A DNA stretch of 64,000 nt from Aphanomyces cochlioides (taxonomy: Eukaryota > Oomycota > Saprolegniomycetes > Saprolegniales > Verrucalvaceae), in contig JAHQRK010000017.1 in the NCBI GenBank assembly GCA_019828595.1, forward strand, positions 434,001-498,000, in the 5' to 3' direction. Shown piece by piece: positions 56,245 through 64,000 of this stretch. A model generated the notes under the pieces. That model was given only the letters and a program-made list of their open reading frames with translations, had not been told where the DNA came from and made no database searches. The position numbers and the translations under genes are program-made. The stretch's first letter is position 1. Every line of letters begins with the position of its first letter.

Positions 56245-59200
56245 TTAGAGTTGATCGTCCTCCAAATCGAGGGGATCAATTTCGTCGGCGTTCATGGAGT
56301 GGTGAGCTTTTCTGCAGAGCTCGTCGATGTGGTAATTGTTGGTGATGCTTTTGAGCATCGAGATGGCCGACAAGACGGGAGCCGGCAAAGTGAACTTCTC
56401 GAGATTGTCGCTGAAGTTTTCGATCAAAGCAAACAGCGACCAGTCCGTCAAGCAGTTGGTGTCAGGCAATCTTGTTGCTTCTTGGTTCAATAGAACAGTC
56501 AGTGCCTCCGAGTTTGTGTAGAGGTCTGGGGCCCGATTTGAGAGGAATAAGTCAATCGTAGCAAGTGCAAAGAGGATGCGCTTGATCTCTGGTATGTCCG
56601 TGGTCAATTCTTCCAAGATTTCTGACGGGTGAATCTTGTATTGAGCCATGAAGTTGACGTGATGTTTGTAGTTGTGAGGCTTGCCTTGAGCTTTTAACAA
56701 AGCCATCTTGCGCTCAATAGTCTTGGTTGCAACAAGTGACTGAAACAAACTGAGGTCTTCATCTTGTGCGTACATAGCATGTGCAACGAGCTGAGGATCA
56801 TCTCGCAAAATGCGTTGACATTCGGTGATACTGCCTTCGACTTTCTTGTCTCGAATGATCTTCTTCGCCAATTCGAGGTGGGCTGCAGCAGACTTGTTAA
56901 GTCGTTGTTTCTTCGCTTTGCCTTTGGTCTTTTTCGGGCGTGGCGCACTTGAATCTTCCAATACAATTCGAGGCACTGCAAAGTCTTCAAACGAGAGTTC
57001 CACGTCGTCTTCTTCGAGGATATGAAAACGGTTGGATGTCGGCAGGGGATCCAAACGTGGGGACGAAGGCAAAGTACGTTTTGGAGCTGGTCCAGACCGG
57101 TAGCCCGTTACCAATTGAAGGTCCAGCGAGTTCTTGGGCTGCTCACTTGGTGGAGCAAGAGCGGGCGATTCGTTGGTAGACATTTCCACATCTTCTTGTT
57201 GTTTGTCTTGTCCATTGTTGTTAGGGGGATCGCTGTCACCAGACATATCGACATCAGAGCCATGAGAAGGAGCTGTTGGCTGTGGTTGTTCATCTTGACG
57301 ATCTCCAGATGCCTCAGTTGAGTCGGCCTCGCCTTCCGCATTTGTTCCAAGGTCTTGATCATGATCGTCTCCATCAGGTTCAGGTTCTTTTTCTCCTGAC
57401 GGAGGAGATTTTGCCGCTGCCTTGGCCGCTTTTGCCTTCGCTTTTTCAGCCTTGGCCTCTGCACGTCGTGAAACAATCGACGGAGGCAATGTCTTGTTCA
57501 GAGCAGCGATCTTGTGCTGAAACACGACGACAAAAGGCTGACCCGACGGATCCGTAATGGTGATTTCGCGTAGTGCGTCGCCGGATTTTGGCACCAACAC
57601 TGCAGGAGGCGCAGACGACTTGAAAATGACTCTCAAATGCGGCGACTTGATGTTCTGACCAGCAGTAGGGTTGAATGCTGCTATCACTGACTTGGTCAAT
57701 GCAGCCATTTTCTTGACAATTGCCTTGGCCATCGAAGGGTGACTGACCTTGTTGAACGTAACATAGTAGTTGTTGCCATAACGCGAGTACTTGGGAACCA
57801 GGAAATCTTTGCCACCAAGTCGAAACGTTGTGCCTCCCATTTCCACGCACGTAGACAAGTTGTAACTTGAGATCACAATGGTCTGTGGGTTCTTCTTGTG
57901 GATCAAAATGTTCGGAAATTTGGAGCCCCATAACGAACCAGGATTTTCCTTGACAAATTGATCGCAGATGACTTTTTCGGACCAGTCCTTGTAGGCTTCG
58001 CCCAACTTGACTGTGAGCTCGTACACTTGGGACTGGGGGGTGAGCAAAATGTTTTCAATGAAGGCGTCCATGTCACCAGAGTCTTTGTAGAATGCGTCCG
58101 CCATGGCCTCGCATCGCGCAATATCGTCATCGGCAATAGCATGAGCACCAGTGTTGCGATGTTTCGCGCCTTTGGGGGCATTGCCTTGCTTGGAATCTTT
58201 CTTGGACGAAGCTGAATCCTTGCCGGGAGTCTTTTGCGTCCATGGATTGGCCTTTTCAGCGTTTTGTTGCTCTTGATCGCCTTGTATTTTGTCTGCCGCG
58301 GTAGGAGGATCAACAGCGCCATTTCCTTGAGCAACGGATTTGTCGACAATGTCTTGATTTGACTGGTCATTGTCATTGTTTGTCGATTGTTCCTCTTGAA
58401 TAACTTCTCCAGGAGTATCACACGGCTTCGCTTGGCCGTTAATGTCGCCTGACCCATCAACCTCAGAGTGAATTTGAGTATTTCCCTCGTCGGTTAAGGC
58501 CTCGGTTTCAGTAGAATCCTTCCCCTCGGCGTCTCCAGAGACCATATCCACGTCCTCTTGAGATTTTTCTTCTTCCTCTCCCGTTCTAGGAGGCTCAGCA
58601 CAGGGGGCGACGCGGTTGGTGGCTGCTGGCTCAGTCCCATTGGTCACGAGAAAGGCCGGGGCCAGACCCCCAGTGACAGGGGTAGAAGGGGAATCCATGC
58701 CATCCCCGCAGCACGGTGACTGGGGTACACCATTGCTCCGGCGAGAACCCAAATCGGGATACCGCCCCCGCCCCTCCGAAGAGGCCCCTGGGGGGAAGTA
58801 GACAGAACCGCAGGGTGTGCCCATAGGGGGGGCCCTCGTAGCCTCTAGGGCTGGCATGGACCCCGTTTTCTCGCCGCCTTCACTGGGGATCGACTCCAAT
58901 TGGAGTCCAGGGAAGCAGCCACCACAGGCACAAGGCCCCAGTGGTTCGCCCTCCTGAGTGAGGGCTTCGCTAGACAAGTTAACGACAGTGGTCTGGGGGT
59001 CAACCACTGACCCACTGAGGTTGACCCCCCCTGGAACTCCGGCGAGTGGAGCACCAGGTGAAGCGCTGGTGGAGCGAGACGCAGATTGGTCTCCAGAGAC
59101 GCTGTTGGGGTCGAACCCGACCTCCACTTCGGCCCTAGGGTTAGGTGTAGAGACATTACTCACACCACTTCCGCCATCCTGATTGGACGACGAAAGTGGG

Positions 59201-59283
59201 TGAGGTGATACAATACCTGGAATGATGGTGACTCCGTGAGTGTTGGTCTCACGGAGCTCGGAACAGCTGTTGGCGTTGGACAT
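56245..59283 (-). CDS. E11 ORF1: LINE ORF1 protein, intact, no recognised family
   Basis: Open frame of 1012 aa from ATG at 59283 (first ATG, context CAAAATGTC) to TAA at 56245. An in-frame TTG 51 nt upstream is not needed. Residues 1-~270 are Gly/Pro/Ser-rich with a C-x-C-x2-C (PCACGGC). About 270-380 is Asn/Gln/Asp/Lys-rich. About 380-580 looks globular (DDDIARCEAMADAF, then TIVISSYNLSTC, KYSRYG at 498, ITITDP ending at 579). Then come an Ala/Lys-rich helix, an acidic linker, a basic cluster RPKKTKGKAKKQR near 780 and a helical C-terminal domain. By position it should be the RNA-binding chaperone of the RNP. I see no CCHC knuckle and cannot name an RRM or esterase with confidence. Confidence 0.88.
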   Translation of the reverse strand: MSNANSCSELRETNTHGVTIIPGIVSPHPLSSSNQDGGSGVSNVSTPNPRAEVEVGFDPNSVSGDQSASRSTSASPGAPLAGVPGGVNLSGSVVDPQTTVVNLSSEALTQEGEPLGPCACGGCFPGLQLESIPSEGGEKTGSMPALEATRAPPMGTPCGSVYFPPGASSEGRGRYPDLGSRRSNGVPQSPCCGDGMDSPSTPVTGGLAPAFLVTNGTEPAATNRVAPCAEPPRTGEEEEKSQEDVDMVSGDAEGKDSTETEALTDEGNTQIHSEVDGSGDINGQAKPCDTPGEVIQEEQSTNNDNDQSNQDIVDKSVAQGNGAVDPPTAADKIQGDQEQQNAEKANPWTQKTPGKDSASSKKDSKQGNAPKGAKHRNTGAHAIADDDIARCEAMADAFYKDSGDMDAFIENILLTPQSQVYELTVKLGEAYKDWSEKVICDQFVKENPGSLWGSKFPNILIHKKNPQTIVISSYNLSTCVEMGGTTFRLGGKDFLVPKYSRYGNNYYVTFNKVSHPSMAKAIVKKMAALTKSVIAAFNPTAGQNIKSPHLRVIFKSSAPPAVLVPKSGDALREITITDPSGQPFVVVFQHKIAALNKTLPPSIVSRRAEAKAEKAKAKAAKAAAKSPPSGEKEPEPDGDDHDQDLGTNAEGEADSTEASGDRQDEQPQPTAPSHGSDVDMSGDSDPPNNNGQDKQQEDVEMSTNESPALAPPSEQPKNSLDLQLVTGYRSGPAPKRTLPSSPRLDPLPTSNRFHILEEDDVELSFEDFAVPRIVLEDSSAPRPKKTKGKAKKQRLNKSAAAHLELAKKIIRDKKVEGSITECQRILRDDPQLVAHAMYAQDEDLSLFQSLVATKTIERKMALLKAQGKPHNYKHHVNFMAQYKIHPSEILEELTTDIPEIKRILFALATIDLFLSNRAPDLYTNSEALTVLLNQEATRLPDTNCLTDWSLFALIENFSDNLEKFTLPAPVLSAISMLKSITNNYHIDELCRKAHHSMNADEIDPLDLEDDQL

Positions 59284-59345
59284 TTTGAGCGCGGCGGCAC
59301 TTGATAACTTCTTGACTTGAGGGGTACGAGGCAAATTCGGAAGTC
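59284..59345 (-). other. E11 5' leader
   Basis: 62 nt from the element start to ATG. Element nt 9-22 (plus-strand 59324-59337, gtacgaggcaaatt) are complementary to the 3' UTR at 52017-52030. It may hold an internal promoter as LINE leaders do, but no motif is recognisable. Confidence 0.65.
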
Positions 59346-59358
59346 GGATCCGTAATGG
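59345..59358 (-). repeat. 14-bp TSD of E11, 5' copy
   Basis: Second copy of cggatccgtaatgg. After it E10 ORF1 continues upstream as ITITDP read back toward its start. Confidence 0.88.
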
Positions 59359-61079
59359 TGATTTCGCGTAGTGCGTCGCCGGATTTTGGCACCAGCACTG
59401 CAGGAGGCGCAGACGACTTGAAAATGACTCTCAAATGCGGCGACTTGATGTTCTGACCAGCAGTAGGGTTGAATGCTGCTATCACTGACTTGGTCAATGC
59501 AGCCATTTTCTTGACAATTGCCTTGGCCATCGAAGGGTGACTGACCTTGTTGAACGTAACGTAGTAGTTGTTGCCATAACGCGAGTATTTGGGAACCAGG
59601 AAGTCTTTGCCACCAAGTCGAAACGTTGTGCCTCCCATTTCCACGCACGTAGACAAGTTGTAACTTGAGATCACAATGGTCTGTGGGTTCTTCTTGTGGA
59701 TCAAAATGTTCGGAAATTTGGAGCCCCATAACGAACCAGGATTTTCCTTGACAAATTGATCGCAGATGACTTTTTCGGACCAGTCCTTGTAGGCTTCGCC
59801 CAACTTGACTGTGAGCTCGTACACTTGGGACTGGGGGGTGAGCAAAATGTTTTCAATGAAGGCGTCCATGTCACCAGAGTCTTTGTAGAATGCGTCCGCC
59901 ATGGCCTCGCATCGCGCAATATCGTCATCGGCAATAGCATGAGCACCAGTGTTGCGATGTTTCGCGCCTTTGGGGGCATTGCCTTGCTTGGAATCTTTCT
60001 TGGACGAAGCTGAATCCTTGCCGGGAGTCTTTTGCGTCCATGGATTGGCCTTTTCAGCGTTTTGTTGCTCTTGATCGCCTTGTATTTTGTCTGCCGCGGT
60101 AGGAGGATCAACAGCGCCATTTCCTTGAGCAACGGATTTGTCGACAATGTCTTGATTTGACTGGTCATTGTCATTGTTTGTCGATTGTTCCTCTTGAATA
60201 ACTTCTCCAGGAGTATCACACGGCTTCGCTTGGCCGTTAATGTCGCCTGACCCATCAACCTCAGAGTGAATTTGAGTATTTCCCTCGTCGGTTAAGGCCT
60301 CGGTTTCAGTAGAACTTCCCCTCGGCGTCTCCAGAGACCATATCCACGTCCTCTTGAGATTTTTCTTCTTCCTCTCCCGTTCTAGGAGGCTCAGCACAGG
60401 GGGCGACGCGGTTGGTGGCTGCTGGCTCAGTCCCATTGGTCACGAGAAAGGCCGGGGCCAGACCCCCAGTGACAGGGGTAGAAGGGGAATCCATGCCATC
60501 CCCGCAGCACGGTGACTGGGGTACACCATTGCTCCGGCGAGAACCCAAATCGGGATACCGCCCCCGCCCCTCCGAAGAGGCCCCTGGGGGGAAGTAGACA
60601 GAACCGCAGGGTGTGCCCATAGGGGGGGCCCTCGTAGCCTCTAGGGCTGGCATGGACCCCGTTTTCTCGCCGCCTTCACTGGGGATCGACTCCAATTGGA
60701 GTCCAGGGAAGCAGCCACCACAGGCACAAGGCCCCAGTGGTTCGCCCTCCTGAGTGAGGGCTTCGCTAGACAAGTTAACGACAGTGGTCTGGGGGTCAAC
60801 CACTGACCCACTGAGGTTGACCCCCCCTGGAACTCCGGCGAGTGGAGCACCAGGTGAAGCGCTGGTGGAGCGAGACGCAGATTGGTCTCCAGAGACGCTG
60901 TTGGGGTCGAACCCGACCTCCACTTCGGCCCTAGGGTTAGGTGTAGAGACATTACTCACACCACTTCCGCCATCCTGATTGGACGACGAAAGTGGGTGAG
61001 GTGATACAATACCTGGAATGATGGTGACTCCGTGAGTGTTGGTCTCACGGAGCTCGGAACAGCTGTTGGCGTTGGACAT
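59345..61079 (-). pseudogene. E10 ORF1, N-terminal part, 2-nt deletion
   Basis: ATG at 61079, ending at ITITDP where E11 is inserted. Two bases (TC on the plus strand) are missing after 60314 relative to the neighbouring copies (agaacttcccc against agaatccttcccc), within GKDSTETE. This shifts the frame after AEGK, and the downstream part is open in another frame. It encodes the Gly/Pro/Ser-rich N-terminus and, past the lesion, the polar stretch and globular region. The gene is broken by both the deletion and E11. Confidence 0.86.
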
Positions 61080-61140
61080 TTTGAGCGCGGCGGCACTTGA
61101 TAACTTCTTGACTTGAGGGGTACGAGGCAAATTCGGAAGT

Positions 61141-62877
61141 CGGATCCGTAATGGTGATTTCGCGTAGTGCGTCGCCGGATTTTGGCACCAGCACTGCAGG
61201 AGGCGCAGACGACTTGAAAATGACTCTCAAATGCGGCGACTTGATGTTCTGACCAGCAGTAGGGTTGAATGCTGCTATCACTGACTTGGTCAATGCAGCC
61301 ATTTTCTTGACAATTGCCTTGGCCATCGAAGGGTGACTGACCTTGTTGAACGTAACGTAGTAGTTGTTGCCATAACGCGAGTATTTGGGAACCAGGAAGT
61401 CTTTGCCACCAAGTCGAAACGTTGTGCCTCCCATTTCCACGCACGTAGACAAGTTGTAACTTGAGATCACAATGGTCTGTGGGTTCTTCTTGTGGATCAA
61501 AATGTTCGGAAATTTGGAGCCCCATAACGAACCAGGATTTTCCTTGACAAATTGATCGCAGATGACTTTTTCGGACCAGTCCTTGTAGGCTTCGCCCAAC
61601 TTGACTGTGAGCTCGTACACTTGGGACTGGGGGGTGAGCAAAATGTTTTCAATGAAGGCGTCCATGTCACCAGAGTCTTTGTAGAATGCGTCCGCCATGG
61701 CCTCGCATCGCGCAATATCGTCATCGGCAATAGCATGAGCACCAGTGTTGCGATGTTTCGCGCCTTTGGGGGCATTGCCTTGCTTGGAATCTTTCTTGGA
61801 CGAAGCTGAATCCTTGCCGGGAGTCTTTTGCGTCCATGGATTGGCCTTTTCAGCGTTTTGTTGCTCTTGATCGCCTTGTATTTTGTCTGCCGCGGTAGGA
61901 GGATCAACAGCGCCATTTCCTTGAGCAACGGATTTGTCGACAATGTCTTGATTTGACTGGTCATTGTCATTGTTTGTCGATTGTTCCTCTTGAATAACTT
62001 CTCCAGGAGTATCACACGACTTCGCTTGGCCGTTAATGTCGCCTGACCCATCAACCTCCGAGTGAATTTGAGTATTTCCCTCGTCGGTTAAGGCCTCGGT
62101 TTCAGTAGAATCCTTCCCCTCGGCGTCTCCAGAGACCATATCCACGTCCTCTTGAGATTTTTCTTCTTCCTCTCCCGTTCTAGGAGGCTCAGCACAAGGG
62201 GCGACGCGGTTGGTGGCTGCTGGCTCAGTCCCATTGGTCACGAGAAAGGCCGGGGCCAGACCCCCAGTGACAGGGGTAGAAGGGGAATCCATGCCATCCC
62301 CGCAGCACGGTGACTGGGGTACACCATTGCTCCGGCGAGAACCCAAATCGGGATACCGCCCCCGCCCCTCCGAAGAGGCCCCTGGGGGGAAGTAGACAGA
62401 ACCGCAGGGTGTGCCCATAGGGGGGGCCCTCGTAGCCTCTAGGGCTGGCATGGACCCCGTTTTCTCGCCGCCTTCACTGGGGATCGACTCCAATTGGAGT
62501 CCAGGGAAGCAGCCACCACAGGCACAAGGCCCCAGTGGTTCGCCCTCCTGAGTGAGGGCTTCGCTAGACAAGTTAACGACAGTGGTCTGGGGGTCAACCA
62601 CTGACCCACTGAGGTTGACCCCCCCTGGAACTCCGGCGAGTGGAGCACCAGGTGAAGCGCTGGGGGAGCGAGACGCAGATTGGTCTCCAGAGACGCTGTT
62701 GGGGTCGAACTCGACCTCCACTTCGGCCCTAGGGTTAGGTGTAGAGACATTACTCACACCACTTCCGCCATCCTGATTGGACGACGAAAGTGGGTGAGGT
62801 GATACAATACCTGGAATGATGGTGACTCCGTGAGTGTTGGTCTCACGGAGCTCGGAACAGCTGTTGGCGTTGGACAT
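61141..62877 (-). pseudogene. ORF1 N-terminal 579 codons (probably E7)
   Basis: ATG at 62877, open through the N-terminal low-complexity third, the Asn/Gln-rich region and the globular region to ITITDP at 61141, where the 5' end of the next block begins. No internal lesion is seen. The frame runs on for a few dozen residues into the leader of E10, which is not genuine coding. It has QAKSCDTP where the others have QAKPCDTP. Confidence 0.82.
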
Positions 62878-62939
62878 TTTGAGCGCGGCGGCACTTGATA
62901 ACTTCTTGACTTGAGGGGTACGAGGCAAATTCGGAAGTC
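61141..62939 (-). mobile_element. 5' piece of a LINE, probably E7
   Basis: A third copy of the 5' 1.8 kb, ending at the canonical 5' end at 62939. Its first 248 bp repeat the end of the E7 middle piece, so it can be the 5' third of E7 displaced by E10. It differs from the two blocks to its left at several sites (gactcgacc, gctggggg, aacctccgag, cacacgactt), so it is not a recent exact duplicate of them. Confidence 0.75.
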
Positions 62940-63189
62940 TCTATTGAACCAAGAAGCAACAAGATTGCCTGACACCAACTGCTTGACGGACTGGTCGCTG
63001 TTTGCTTTGATCGAAAACTTCAGCGACAATCTCGAGAAGTTCACTTTGCCGGCTCCCGTCTTGTCGGCCATCTCGATGCTCAAAAGCATCACCAACAATT
63101 ACCACATCGACGAGCTCTGCAGCAAAGCTCACCACTCCATGAACGCCGACGAAATTGATCCCCTCGATTTGGAGGACGATCAACTCTAA
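62940..63189 (+). pseudogene. ORF1 C-terminal fragment (83 codons)
   Basis: Open to TAA at 63187-63189, with the consensus C-terminus LDLEDDQL. It lacks everything upstream. The same segment is repeated at 63548-63797 in the next piece. Confidence 0.8.
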
Positions 63190-63212
63190 GGCTTCTATCC
63201 CCTGCTTCAATC
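62940..63212 (+). mobile_element. E12: ORF1-spacer fragment, plus strand
   Basis: A 273-bp plus-strand piece joined to the 5' end of the preceding minus-strand element. It encodes the last ORF1 codons from LLNQEATRLPD to DDQL-TAA (63189) and the first bases of the ORF1-ORF2 spacer. It ends at CTTCAATC, not at an element end. The next base belongs to an earlier part of ORF1, so this is a rearrangement breakpoint or an assembly join. Confidence 0.8.
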
Positions 63213-63797
63213 ATCACCGAATGTCAACGCATTTTGCGAGATGATCCTCAGCTCGTTGCACATGCTATGTACGCACAAGATGAAGACCTCAGTTTGTTTC
63301 AGTCACTTGTTGCAACCAAGACTATTGAGCGCAAGATGGCTTTGTTAAAAGCTCAAGGCAAGCCTCACAACTACAAACATCACGTCAACTTCATGGCTCA
63401 ATACAAGATTCACCCGTCAGAAATCTTGGAAGAATTGACCACGGACATACCAGAGATCAAGCGCATCCTCTTTGCACTTGCTACGATTGACTTATTCCTC
63501 TCAAATCGGGCCCCAGACCTCTACACAAACTCGGAGGCACTGACTGTTCTATTGAACCAAGAAGCAACAAGATTGTTTGACACCAACTGCTTGACGGACT
63601 GGTCGCTGTTTGCTTTGATCGAAAACTTCAGCAACAATCTCGAGAAGTTCTCTTTGCCGGCTCCCGTCTTGTCGGCCATCTCGATGCTCAAAAGCATCAC
63701 CAACAATTACCACATCGACGAGCTCTGCAGCAAAGCTCACCACTCCATGAACGCCGACGAAATTGATCCCCTCGATTTGGAGGACGATCAACTCTAA
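63213..63797 (+). pseudogene. E13 ORF1, C-terminal ~194 codons
   Basis: Open frame to TAA at 63795-63797. It has private substitutions TRLFDTN (TRLPDTN elsewhere) and NNLEKFSLP (DNLEKFTLP elsewhere), more than any other copy over this short span, so it may belong to a slightly older copy. Confidence 0.83.
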
Positions 63798-63875
63798 GGC
63801 TTCTATCCCCTGCTTCAATCCATTTCAACCTCCCCTCTGACCCCTCCATTCTACTCATTTTCATCTGTACTCGTG

Positions 63876-64000
63876 ATGAGTGACAACAACTTCTCCGATG
63901 TCCCAACTGAACTCGTGGACTGGGACCCACAAATCATCTCCCTCAACACCAATGGCTTCTCCAACAGTCATCGGTACATCCTCGACAAACTATCAAGTGT
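63876..64000 (+). CDS. E13 ORF2, first 41 codons, cut by window end
   Basis: ATG at 63876, 78 nt after the ORF1 stop as in the other copies, reading MSDNNFSDVPTELVDWDP and into the first endonuclease motif LNTNG. It is open to the last base. Whether the rest is intact lies outside the window. Confidence 0.8.
   Translation, partial: MSDNNFSDVPTELVDWDPQIISLNTNGFSNSHRYILDKLSS

Larger units (their letters stand above)
51965..59345 (-). mobile_element. E11: full-length LINE with both ORFs intact
   Basis: A 7.38-kb minus-strand element with the canonical 5' end (GACTTCCG at 59345), 62-nt leader, intact ORF1, 75-nt spacer, intact ORF2, perfect 3' UTR hairpin and invariant 3' end. It is inserted in E10 and flanked by a 14-bp exact duplication. 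It is the only copy here that is complete in every part, and so is the best candidate for a recently active autonomous element. Confidence 0.92.
59345..61140 (-). mobile_element. E10, 5' piece
   Basis: Minus-strand 5' portion of the LINE, from ITITDP in ORF1 back to the canonical 5' end at 61140. At its 5' end it meets cggatccg again, exactly as E11 does. The unit is therefore also the middle member of three tandem 1.8-kb blocks (57547-59344, 59345-61140, 61141-62938). Confidence 0.85.
63213..64000 (+). mobile_element. E13: LINE copy on plus strand, continues beyond window
   Basis: Plus-strand copy starting abruptly in ORF1 at ITECQRILRDD, running through the ORF1 stop, the spacer and the first 125 nt of ORF2 to the window edge. 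No element end or TSD is visible at 63213. Confidence 0.85.

Noticed and set aside
59130..59150. Telomere-like string ccctagggttagg
   Set aside because: A single occurrence per copy inside ORF1 coding sequence (STPNPRAE), not a tandem array.
59284..59334. Upstream TTG start for ORF1 adding 17 residues
   Set aside because: The ATG at 59283 is the first ATG after the element start and has a good context. Non-ATG initiation is not needed.
1..64000. Prokaryotic features (operons, Shine-Dalgarno sites, IS elements, CRISPR)
   Set aside because: All coding sequence belongs to a eukaryotic-type APE LINE. The repeats are whole elements, not short spaced repeats.

Overview
The window is eukaryotic and is built entirely from one family of non-LTR (LINE, L1-type) retrotransposon. 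I found no host gene, tRNA, rRNA, CRISPR array or single-copy DNA. The full-length element is about 7.38 kb: a 62-nt 5' leader, ORF1 (1012 aa, lysine-rich, function unassigned), a 75-nt pyrimidine-rich spacer, ORF2 (1351 aa: APE/EEP-type endonuclease, reverse transcriptase with an FADD motif, C-terminal CCHC zinc finger), and a 146-nt 3' UTR ending in CTCATTTAA with no poly(A) tail. Stop codons are standard and no introns are seen. The host lineage cannot be fixed from the sequence. An oomycete, an early-diverging (Mucoromycota-type) fungus or a green alga would all fit, with low confidence.

Layout, in my own naming. E1 (1-5033), E2 (5034-10863), E3 (10864-16693) and E4 (16694-22091 plus 24120-24831) lie head-to-tail on the minus strand, each lacking its 5' part. 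E5 (22092-24119) is a short 5'-truncated copy inserted in E4 with a 12-bp target-site duplication (TSD). E6 (24832-30660) follows. E7 appears in three minus-strand pieces (30661-34003, 43453-46369, 61141-62939). A full-length plus-strand element, E8 (34003-38469 and 40525-43452), lies between the first two pieces and is itself interrupted by E9 (38470-40524, minus, 16-bp TSD). E10 (46370-51964 and 59345-61140, minus) is interrupted by E11 (51965-59345, minus, 14-bp TSD). At the right edge two rearranged plus-strand ORF1 pieces (62940-63212 and 63213-64000) lead into another ORF2.

E11 is the standout copy: full length, exact TSD, both ORFs open. ORF2 is also intact in the 5'-truncated E2, E3 and E6. 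The other copies carry nonsense changes, single-base indels or insertions. The family has repeatedly inserted into itself, often at the same nucleotide, as described for Zepp clusters in chlorophyte algae and for LINE-rich centromeres in Mucor. A centromeric, pericentromeric or subtelomeric location is therefore a reasonable inference, not a demonstration.

The parts should work together as in other APE-encoding LINEs: ORF1 protein coats the RNA, the ORF2 endonuclease nicks the target, and the RT copies from the 3' end. Two RNA features look family-specific: a perfect 14-nt complementarity between the 5' leader and the 3' UTR, and a 9-bp hairpin that contains the ORF2 stop codon. A 4,972-bp inverted repeat lies around 40525-41397. 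With this much near-identical sequence, some junctions could be assembly errors, and I flag those.
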